NCBI RefSeq assembly: GCF_008635795.1
Contig: NZ_VWRQ01000001.1
Location: forward strand, 186,001-250,000
DNA: 64,000 bases
Source: Paenibacillus tepidiphilus
Lineage (GTDB): Bacteria; Bacillota; Bacilli; Paenibacillales; Paenibacillaceae
Direction: 5' to 3'
The translations under genes were made by a program, and so were the position numbers. Of the stretch, positions 1-6,366 are shown piece after piece; position 1 is the first letter of the stretch; every line of letters starts with the position of its first letter. Below the pieces are notes generated by a model that did not search any database, had not been told where the DNA came from, and saw only the letters and a program-made list of their open reading frames with translations.

Positions 1-1815
1 GACGGATATCCCGGCACTGTATTGCAGGGTTATGAATATGTGTGGGAGGGCCCGGAGTCCCTGACGCCCTTTGAGGCGGCGGGCCTTCCCGCCGAGCGCT
101 GGAGTCCGCTGGAGGCGGAGGGGCATGTTCCGGAAGAACCGCCGGAAGCGGGAGCGGTCTGGCTGCGGGTTCCTCTTCCGGCAACGCCGGCGCAATCCGT
201 GCTGTCTCTGGAGAGAATCTATGGCTCAGACCTGCAGGTATACAGAAATCAGACGCTTATCTATGAGTCGCTTGAACCCGTACGCTCGGGCGGCAGCAAG
301 CTGCTGATTCCTTTAACAGGGGCCGAAGGCGAAGGGATGCTGTATCTGCGCAGCTCGGGCGGACATATTTTCGGAGTCGACGGGGACAGCAGGGTGGGAG
401 CGTACAATCAATTGCTGGGATACCATATCAAGCGGGATCTGGTGGATCTGATTATCGGTGCGGCGCTGATCTTTATGGCGGTTGTCCTGCTGCTTGGTCT
501 GATGTTTCTCCGGCTGGATTTCTTTGCGGGCGGCTTTTGGCTGATGCTGGTCGTACTGTCGCTGGGCGTGATGCTGATTGCCTATTCACCGGTTCTCCCG
601 CTTGTCATGCATGGCGGAGACCGCTGGATTGAAGTGGCCTTTGATCTGGCGCTCTATACCCTGCTGCCTTCGTTCACTCTGTATTTCGAGAAAATGTTCT
701 ACCCGGAAGGGCAGCGGTGGCTGCGACTGTTCCGGAATATTCAGATTGCTTATTCGCTCGCCTGCCTTGGACTCATGGTTGCCAACTCCCTGTTATCCTT
801 CCGGATGGATCATCTTTACCGGCTGTTCAGCGTCGGGATACTTGGAGTGGTGATGATGGGACAGCTGGTGGTCCTGCTGCTGCTTGCACTCTCCCGGGCC
901 CGGCGCCACAACCGCTCCGCGATCTATTTCACCGCAGGCTTCGGCGTATTCGCCGTCATCACCCTTGGGGAACTGCTGGCTTACTACCTGAGCTCGGGAA
1001 GCTATCAGCTGTATTGGTGGAAATGGGGAATCGTTGTCTTTATCGTTGCGCTGATTGTTGTGCTTGGACAGAAATTTGCCGAGAACTATAAGCGCACACT
1101 GTCTTATTCCAAAGAACTGGAGAAGCTGGGCAACGAGCTGCAGCGCTCGGAAAAAATGGAAATGATCAGCGAGCTGGCCGCTTCCGTAGCGCATGAAGTG
1201 CGTAATCCGCTCCAGGTGACACGGGGCTTCCTGCAGATTCTCGGTGAACGCTCAGGCCAGAAGGAGAAGGAATATTTGCAGATGGCGCTCCAGGAGCTTG
1301 ACCGGGCTTCGGTGATCATTACCGACTTCCTGACCTTTGCGAAGCCCGTTGTCGAAACTGTCGACGGGCTCGATGTGGAGGCGGAGCTGCGGCATGTTGC
1401 CGGAATTATGGTGCCGCTTGCCCACCTGCAGGGTGGCTCTATAGAGCTCCACCTGCAAAGCGGGCTGCAGGTATTGGGCAGCTCCTCCAAATTCAAGCAG
1501 GCCTTCATCAATCTGATCAAGAATAGCATCGAGTCACTGCAAGAGAACGGAGTCATCCGCATCACAGCCTGGAAGTCCGGACAGCATATCATTATCAGCA
1601 TAAAAGATAACGGTGAAGGGATGAAGGTCAGCGAGCTGGCCCGGCTGGGAGAACCGTTCTACTCCAACAAATCCAAAGGCACGGGGCTCGGGCTGATGGT
1701 CACCTTCCGCATTATCGAGGCTATGGACGGAACGGTGCAGTTTCAAAGCGCCAAGGGAAAAGGCACCGAGGTCATTGTGAAATTGCCATTGTACGGAAAT
1801 ATAGAAAAAGATTAG
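1..1815 (+). CDS. 7TM sensor histidine kinase, 5' end outside window
   Basis: The frame is open from base 1, so the N-terminus with its expected signal peptide lies upstream; a TTG at 22 is only the first start-like codon inside the window. Residues (counted from 22) about 1-135 form an extracytoplasmic beta-rich domain, followed by seven hydrophobic segments (about 143-360), a layout like the 7TMR-DISM sensors. A short coiled coil leads to the HisKA H-box AHEVRNPL with His391, then the N-box (FINLIKNSIESL), the G1 box DNGEGM and the G2 box GTGLGL, so autokinase residues are intact. There is no receiver domain. The C-terminal half is closely related to the next gene, suggesting tandem duplication. 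H-box style resembles sporulation-type kinases (KinB/KinE-like; family knowledge). The signal sensed is unknown; the adjacent peptide gene makes a peptide ligand worth considering. Confidence 0.9.
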   Translation, partial: DGYPGTVLQGYEYVWEGPESLTPFEAAGLPAERWSPLEAEGHVPEEPPEAGAVWLRVPLPATPAQSVLSLERIYGSDLQVYRNQTLIYESLEPVRSGGSKLLIPLTGAEGEGMLYLRSSGGHIFGVDGDSRVGAYNQLLGYHIKRDLVDLIIGAALIFMAVVLLLGLMFLRLDFFAGGFWLMLVVLSLGVMLIAYSPVLPLVMHGGDRWIEVAFDLALYTLLPSFTLYFEKMFYPEGQRWLRLFRNIQIAYSLACLGLMVANSLLSFRMDHLYRLFSVGILGVVMMGQLVVLLLLALSRARRHNRSAIYFTAGFGVFAVITLGELLAYYLSSGSYQLYWWKWGIVVFIVALIVVLGQKFAENYKRTLSYSKELEKLGNELQRSEKMEMISELAASVAHEVRNPLQVTRGFLQILGERSGQKEKEYLQMALQELDRASVIITDFLTFAKPVVETVDGLDVEAELRHVAGIMVPLAHLQGGSIELHLQSGLQVLGSSSKFKQAFINLIKNSIESLQENGVIRITAWKSGQHIIISIKDNGEGMKVSELARLGEPFYSNKSKGTGLGLMVTFRIIEAMDGTVQFQSAKGKGTEVIVKLPLYGNIEKD

Positions 1816-1909
1816 CGAAAATTGTTTGGCGGGAGGGATAGGGACTGCCCGGGGCGAAATAATAACGGAGCAGAACATCGGTTCTGAAATTTTTATTCGG
1901 GGTGCTTGC

Positions 1910-3829
1910 ATGCGATTGGTGGCTAAATTTGGACAAATCTCTCTGCTGTTATGCCTGATTTGGACGCTTTTCGGCTCCTTTGTGGCAGCGGCAGAGGGAG
2001 GATATGCCTCAATTGAAATTACAGACTGGCGGGTGAAATGGGGAGACTCGGCCGGGACCGGGTCGAATGCGATTCCTGATACCAAGGAGCCGGGATGGAT
2101 CGCCGCAGACGGCGCCCAAGGAGCATTGGAGCTACCGGATGGGGCATCCTCTGCCTGGACGCGTGTTCAACTGCCGCAGTATAGCTTTACATCACCGTCT
2201 GTATACATTGAGAAGCTATATGCACTGCATGTGCGGGTATATGTAGAAGACCGGCTCGTGTTTGAAGCGGGGCGAGGCTATATCAAGGACCAGTATTCAC
2301 TCCTCGTTCCGCTGAACACCGCAGACGCGGGTAAAGCCATGTATATCTGGACGGAGACGCTTCAGGACCGGATCGGTGTCAAGGATAAGATCATCATCGG
2401 GGAACATAGCGTGCTGGTCAAGGATTATATCAGGAACGGGCTGATCGACGTCATTTTGGGCGGTGCGTTTATATTTGTGGCCATCGTGCTGTTCGTGTGT
2501 TCCTTCTATTTAAACAAGGAGTATTTTCCGATTGCCGCAACTCTCGCCGTAGTGATTGCTTCCACAGGAGTGCTTTCGGTTACTTATTCGCCCTTTATCT
2601 ATACCTTTTACAGTTATCTGGGACCGGCTAGCATTATCTTTTACGATATCGCCCTCTTGTCGCTGCTTCCGGCGCTCACCTATCTGTTTGAACGGATCTT
2701 TGGCGGGGGGAAATACGGCATCATCCGTAAATTCCGCAAATTTCAGGCGGGCTATTCCCTGTTCTGTCTGATTTGTCTTGTGATAAATCTAATCTCCGGC
2801 AACCGGTTTGTTGAGCTTTATTATTTCGTTTCGACCACGGTTGTGGGTGTCATCCTTATCCTACAGTTTGTATTGCTGATTGCCTGTGTCGTTCTGTTCG
2901 CCCTGAGAAGGAACCGGGATGCCATTATATTCGCGGTGGGATTCGGCTTCGCGGCACTGACCAGCGTGCTTGAGCTTAGCTGGTACTATTACCGTGAAGG
3001 GGATTATGATCTCTTTTACTGGAAATGGTCGCTGGTCGTGTTTATCCTGTCGCTGATCATTATTCTGGGACGCAGGCTGGCGCTGAATCACCAGCAGGTG
3101 GTGAAATACTCGCGCGAGCTGGAGCTGTTCAACAATGAGCTGCAGCGGTCGGAGAAAATGGAGATTATCAGCGAGCTTGCCGCCAGTGTGGCGCATGAGG
3201 TCCGCAATCCGCTTCAGGTGACGCGGGGCTTCCTGCAGCTGCTCAGCGAGAAGTCCAGCGGCGACGAGAAAAGCTATCTGACCATGGCGCTCAGCGAGCT
3301 GGACCGTGCGGCCAGTATCATTACGGATTTCCTGACCTTCGCCAAACCGGAATTCGAGCAGATTTCCTTGCTGAACGTACAGGATGAATTCAAGCATATC
3401 GAGAGTATCCTGCGTCCGCTCTGCCATTTAACCGGTGGCAAAATGGTAGTGGAAGTCGGCGACCAGCTCTGGGTAAGAGGCAATTCGTCCAAATTCAAGC
3501 AGGCATTCATTAATATCATCAAGAACAGCATTGAATCCCTTGGTGATGACGGGGTGATTCAGATGTCGGCTTATGCCAAAGGGGACAAGGTGTACATCCA
3601 TATCAAGGATAACGGGGAGGGGATGGATCATGATGTGCTCGGCCGTCTCGGTGAACCGTATTTCTCCAACAAGACGAAGGGGACGGGACTTGGCCTGATG
3701 GTTACATTCCGTATTATTGAAGCGATGCGCGGCGAGATCCGGTTCATCAGCAAAAAAGGAGCCGGAACCGAATCCGTCACCGTTCTGCCGCGGGCAGACA
3801 ATCCGGAGGCTTCCGACTCCCAATCATAG
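1910..3829 (+). CDS. 7TM sensor histidine kinase, paralogue of the preceding gene
   Basis: The chosen start is ATG 1910 because it begins a good signal peptide (MRLVAKFGQ..., cut near FVAAAEG); the frame extends upstream to TTG 1826 but that segment is not signal-like. The 639-aa protein has an extracytoplasmic domain (about 25-180), seven hydrophobic helices (about 185-400), and a HisKA/HATPase_c core: AHEVRNPL with His429, the N-box with INIIKNSIESL, DNGEGM and GTGLGL. It is collinear with the upstream kinase over its whole length; the kinase cores are nearly identical in many blocks while the sensor domains differ more, as expected if the two copies read different or related ligands. No response regulator is adjacent. 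Its stop lies only 9 bp from the stop of the convergent peptide gene, and no terminator is visible between them, so the transcripts should overlap. Confidence 0.92.
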   Translation: MRLVAKFGQISLLLCLIWTLFGSFVAAAEGGYASIEITDWRVKWGDSAGTGSNAIPDTKEPGWIAADGAQGALELPDGASSAWTRVQLPQYSFTSPSVYIEKLYALHVRVYVEDRLVFEAGRGYIKDQYSLLVPLNTADAGKAMYIWTETLQDRIGVKDKIIIGEHSVLVKDYIRNGLIDVILGGAFIFVAIVLFVCSFYLNKEYFPIAATLAVVIASTGVLSVTYSPFIYTFYSYLGPASIIFYDIALLSLLPALTYLFERIFGGGKYGIIRKFRKFQAGYSLFCLICLVINLISGNRFVELYYFVSTTVVGVILILQFVLLIACVVLFALRRNRDAIIFAVGFGFAALTSVLELSWYYYREGDYDLFYWKWSLVVFILSLIIILGRRLALNHQQVVKYSRELELFNNELQRSEKMEIISELAASVAHEVRNPLQVTRGFLQLLSEKSSGDEKSYLTMALSELDRAASIITDFLTFAKPEFEQISLLNVQDEFKHIESILRPLCHLTGGKMVVEVGDQLWVRGNSSKFKQAFINIIKNSIESLGDDGVIQMSAYAKGDKVYIHIKDNGEGMDHDVLGRLGEPYFSNKTKGTGLGLMVTFRIIEAMRGEIRFISKKGAGTESVTVLPRADNPEASDSQS

Positions 3830-3838
3830 GACTACTGT

Positions 3839-4078
3839 TTACCAGGAACCGTAGGGCTTGATGTCGGCTTGCATAACTCCGGAAGAGGGACTCTGTGGAA
3901 TCACGAGGTAGAATTCATTAGAGCCTTCTTCCACTGCTTTGAGTGTAATGTGGTCAGGAAGATGTACGCCCAGTGCTTCAAAGAGTGCTGCCTTTGGATC
4001 AGCGAGCAGCTTCTGCTTGAAGCCCGGGTCTTCCCATGCTTTTTGAATGACCTGATTCTTAAGAATTGCTTCGGACAC
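3839..4078 (-). CDS. NHLP-leader peptide precursor with Trp C-terminus (candidate RiPP or prenylated pheromone)
   Basis: I place the start at GTG 4078 because AAAGGGTGAT sits about 8 nt upstream; TTG 4114 and GTG 4087 are less well spaced. The 79-aa product has a leader of the nitrile-hydratase-like (NHLP) type: a helix with KAWEDPGFKQKLLADPKAAL, then ALGVHLPD, a strand region and the leader end EFYLVIPQSP (family knowledge: such leaders guide RiPP modification). About 15 residues follow (SSGVMQADIKPYGSW) with no GG cleavage site, no Cys, and a single C-terminal Trp. The gene lies 63 bp downstream of a ComQ-like prenyl-transferase-fold gene on the same strand, so the Trp could be the modified residue as in ComX (inference). 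No exporter, protease, radical SAM or cyclodehydratase gene is nearby. It could instead be a non-precursor NHLP-like protein. Confidence 0.8.
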   Translation of the reverse strand: MSEAILKNQVIQKAWEDPGFKQKLLADPKAALFEALGVHLPDHITLKAVEEGSNEFYLVIPQSPSSGVMQADIKPYGSW

Positions 4079-4141
4079 AACAATCACCCTTTCGATTGGA
4101 TATAATTTCCTCAACAGTATATCATAGGCTTTTCTATAATT

Positions 4142-5080
4142 CTATGACTCTTTCAGGTGTTTGGAGAGCCAGTAGCCGAGACCGCCGCCCTGGAGGCGGC
4201 GTTTCTCTTCTTCTATCGAAAGCGCGATGCTCTGCAGATTCTGGGAGAGTGTCCGGTGGAAGCCGGCCAAATGCGGAATCCGCAGCCTGCTGTCCGTGAG
4301 CTGTCTGTCATGGGCTGCAGCAATCTCGGAGTACTGGGTGAGGCCGCTCCGCGTAAAGATAAACGCCCTGACCTGCTCCGGGGATAGTTCCGTTCTGGCA
4401 ATTCCGGACCGGCTGCTGGTAAAGGCGAGCAGGCAATTGTAATTGCCCTCCGCGAAATCCTCCTCCCAATCCTCGTAGTCGTCCAGCATCTGCAATGTAA
4501 TCAGCACTGTATGAAGCAGGTCTTCCAGAGCGGAGATGTCCTCCGCACGATTGGTGAGCAGGAGAATGGCTGTACTGCAAAGCTTGAGGGGGCTGGCCTT
4601 ATGGGCAATGCGGATACGGTCCTCCAGGAAGAAGTCGCTCTCTCTTTCACGGGTTACGCTGTCCGCCCATTCGCGGATATACCGGTTGAAATAGGACCAG
4701 AACGGAGAATCCGCCGGGAAGAGCGGACGGTATATATTCATGCATTCGGTGAACAGCAGATTGGCGAGCGGCAGCTTGTCCGCCGAAGCGGGGTCCCGGG
4801 TATCCATCAGATCATCCTGCAGAAAAAAATATAGCATCAGCAGAACATTCCCCGCGGACATGCCGCGTATCAGCTGGAGGTCAAGGTTATAGCCTGGGCG
4901 GAGCCAGAACGGCAGCAGATAACAAATAAAATTCTTGTGGCTGCCGTCACTGAAAGGATTAAACCGGTCAAGATAAGCCAGCCCCTGTGTGCACAGCGGC
5001 GGCGGGAAGGATGCGATAATACCGCGGCTGGTTGCAAAGACTTCGCGCAGGTCCGCTTCATAGTCATTCAGCCAATCCAT
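4142..5080 (-). CDS. ComQ-like class I isoprenoid synthase-fold protein
   Basis: Start ATG 5080 is preceded by AGGGG at 8 nt; the frame also reaches TTG 5098. The 312-aa, largely helical protein carries two Asp-rich motifs, DDLMD at 89-93 and DDYED at 200-204 (QMLDDYEDWEED), the arrangement of trans-prenyltransferases and class I terpene synthases that bind diphosphate through Mg2+. The length and divergent sequence fit ComQ, the Bacillus enzyme that prenylates a Trp in the ComX pheromone, better than a housekeeping polyprenyl diphosphate synthase, because the usual second-motif surroundings (GxxFQxxDD) are only partly kept. It is followed on the same strand by the NHLP-leader peptide ending in Trp. 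Predicted role: attach or make an isoprenoid group for that peptide (inference). Alternative: a terpene cyclase or squalene-synthase-like enzyme unrelated to the peptide. Confidence 0.8.
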   Translation of the reverse strand: MDWLNDYEADLREVFATSRGIIASFPPPLCTQGLAYLDRFNPFSDGSHKNFICYLLPFWLRPGYNLDLQLIRGMSAGNVLLMLYFFLQDDLMDTRDPASADKLPLANLLFTECMNIYRPLFPADSPFWSYFNRYIREWADSVTRERESDFFLEDRIRIAHKASPLKLCSTAILLLTNRAEDISALEDLLHTVLITLQMLDDYEDWEEDFAEGNYNCLLAFTSSRSGIARTELSPEQVRAFIFTRSGLTQYSEIAAAHDRQLTDSRLRIPHLAGFHRTLSQNLQSIALSIEEEKRRLQGGGLGYWLSKHLKES

Positions 5081-5141
5081 AATGATATCCCCTGTCAATA
5101 AAATAAAGATAAAGTAAAAATATGGATGTATGTATGTTTTG

Positions 5142-5171
5142 ATTATATACTTGCCTTTCGTTTCTTTACAA
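5142..5171 (-). promoter_or_regulatory. SigA-type promoter for the ComQ-like gene
   Basis: Read on the minus strand: -35 TTGTAA (5166-5171), spacer 18, -10 TATAAT (5142-5147), about 60 nt upstream of ATG 5080. The -10 is perfect and the -35 matches 4 of 6 positions. The next gene on the plus strand starts at 5196, so this region is a divergent control region. No ComA-like dyad (TTGCGG-N4-CCGCAA) is visible. Confidence 0.6.
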
Positions 5172-5195
5172 TGAAATTATGGGAGGGAAAAGGGG

Positions 5196-5522
5196 ATGAA
5201 CTGGTACACTACCGGTCAGATGCTGCATGCAATCCGGATTGGTCAAAAAGCCTCAACTCCCGATGGACGTACAGTGCTGCGGACCGCACGCGGCCTGTTC
5301 TGGAGCGGGGGGAGAGCGGATGGCACCGTTGTCGAGCTGAAGGACTACTTGTTCACGGAGATATGGAACCTCTATGAGGATGCCGAGAGCCTTGAGGCAG
5401 GCGCCGGGCGGGAAGCGCAGGAGCGCCGCGAACGCGAGATGCTGGAGAATCAGTATGAGGAGGTACGCCGGCTGGGAAGTATCTCCGGCAAGGCAAACGC
5501 TGAGCAGGAAGGCCAGCTGTGA
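5196..5522 (+). CDS. Small hypothetical protein, 108 aa
   Basis: ATG 5196 follows GGGAGGGAAAAGGGG, a strong ribosome binding site, which is the main reason to accept it as real. The product begins MNWYTTGQMLHAIRIGQKA and has a compact N-terminal part (about 1-60, mixed alpha/beta with a TPDGRTVLRTARGLFW block) followed by a charged helix (about 62-95, rich in Glu and Arg). There is no signal peptide, membrane segment or Cys motif, and I do not recognise a family. It is divergent from the ComQ-like gene across a 115-bp spacer and its stop is followed almost directly by a GC-rich repeat array. A link to the peptide system is only positional. Confidence 0.7.
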   Translation: MNWYTTGQMLHAIRIGQKASTPDGRTVLRTARGLFWSGGRADGTVVELKDYLFTEIWNLYEDAESLEAGAGREAQERREREMLENQYEEVRRLGSISGKANAEQEGQL

Positions 5523-5540
5523 GGCGGAGCCAGCCGGAAA

Positions 5541-5873
5541 GGCCGGCTGCTGCGGGTCTGCCCGCCGCAGGCTGGCTGCCGCAAACACTGCTGCTGCAGG
5601 GATTGTCCGCCGCAGACTGGCTGTCGCAAGCTGCTGCTGCAGGTTTGCCCGCCGCAGGTTGGCTGTAGCAAACTGCTGCTGCGGGTTTGCCCGCCGCAGG
5701 CTGGCTGTCGCAACTGCTGCTGCGGGTTTGCCCGCCGCAGGCTGGCTGTCGCAAACTGCTGCTGCAGGGATTGCCTGCCGCAAGCTGGCTGTCGCAAAAA
5801 CTGCTGCTGCTGCGGGGATTGCCCGCCGCAGGCTGGCTGTCGCAAGCTGCTGCTGTGGTTCGGCCGCCGCAAG
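5541..5873. repeat. GC-rich minisatellite, 41-48 bp unit, about 8 copies
   Basis: The core CCGCCGCAGGCTGGCTGTCG followed by CAA and CTGCTGCTGC recurs at about 5561, 5606, 5648, 5690, 5731, 5774, 5822 and (partial) 5863, spaced 45, 42, 42, 41, 43, 48 and 41 bp. Because the spacing is not a multiple of three and the copies drift in frame, the long open frames through it on both strands are composition artefacts. It begins within about 20 bp of the stop of the small ORF. Confidence 0.85.
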
Positions 5874-5896
5874 TGCAACGTAAGCCCTATTTAGTA

Positions 5897-6081
5897 TAGT
5901 TGTATTTTGTACACTTATTTCACTGAAAAGCAGCCGTCCAATGAAAATAGCTGCACTTTCTACAACTAAAAGTCCGGGGAACTGCCAAAGTAAAGGAATT
6001 CCCCCGGTTTAGTTGTATCGAGTGCAGCTATTTGCTCTTTTGCGGTTAATTTGCAGGATTTAGTTGTACAAAGTGCAATTA
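5897..6081. repeat. Four copies of a 24-bp element, TAGTTGTAnnnaGTGCAgcTATTT
   Basis: Copies lie at 5897-5920 (forward), 5945-5968 (inverted), 6010-6033 (forward) and 6061-6081 (forward, shorter). Copies 1 and 2 form an inverted repeat with a 24-nt loop, so the transcript could fold. The arrangement looks like a dispersed intergenic repeat family; whether it occurs elsewhere in the genome cannot be seen here. No ORF with a ribosome binding site overlaps it. Confidence 0.75.
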
Positions 6082-6176
6082 GCCTACATCATTCAGCCCA
6101 TCCGATTCACCGATATATACATTGCGTGGCTGAGCGTTGGCGGATGTGAAGGGAGCATCGACTAACCTCCTGTATA

Positions 6177-6310
6177 TCAGCGCACCTCCCTGGTAACAGC
6201 GCACGCTCCGGGATCAGCGCACGCTCCGGGATCAGCGCACGCACCGGGAATCAGCGCACCTCCCGGGAATCAGCGCACGCTCCCGGGAATCAGCGCACCT
6301 CTCGGGACAC
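6177..6310. repeat. Tandem 18-20 bp repeat, 7-8 copies, unit ATCAGCGCACSYYCCGGGA
   Basis: The core CAGCGCAC recurs at regular 18-20 bp steps from about 6178 to 6293, separated by CTCCGGGA-type spacers; the last unit decays into CACTAGCGAACATTCGCG. It ends about 55 bp from the stop of the convergent-side GH20 gene at 6367. It is unrelated in sequence to the two repeat families just upstream. Non-coding. Confidence 0.85.
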
Positions 6311-6366
6311 TAGCGAACATTCGCGAATACCGGCGAATATTCCCGGGCACGGTGTGCGCCGGGCCG

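Noticed and set aside
4142-5080. ComQ-like gene as an ordinary farnesyl/heptaprenyl diphosphate synthase
   Set aside because: Both Asp-rich motifs are present, but the flanking residues typical of housekeeping synthases are poorly kept, the protein is divergent, and it is paired with a peptide gene rather than isoprenoid pathway genes; kept as a lower-ranked alternative.
5253-5883. Long open frames on both strands through the CTG/CCG-rich array (for example 5374-5883 plus and 5253-5783 minus)
   Set aside because: They arise from repeat composition; unit spacing of 41-48 bp shifts frame, none has a ribosome binding site, and several overlap the real small gene at 5196.
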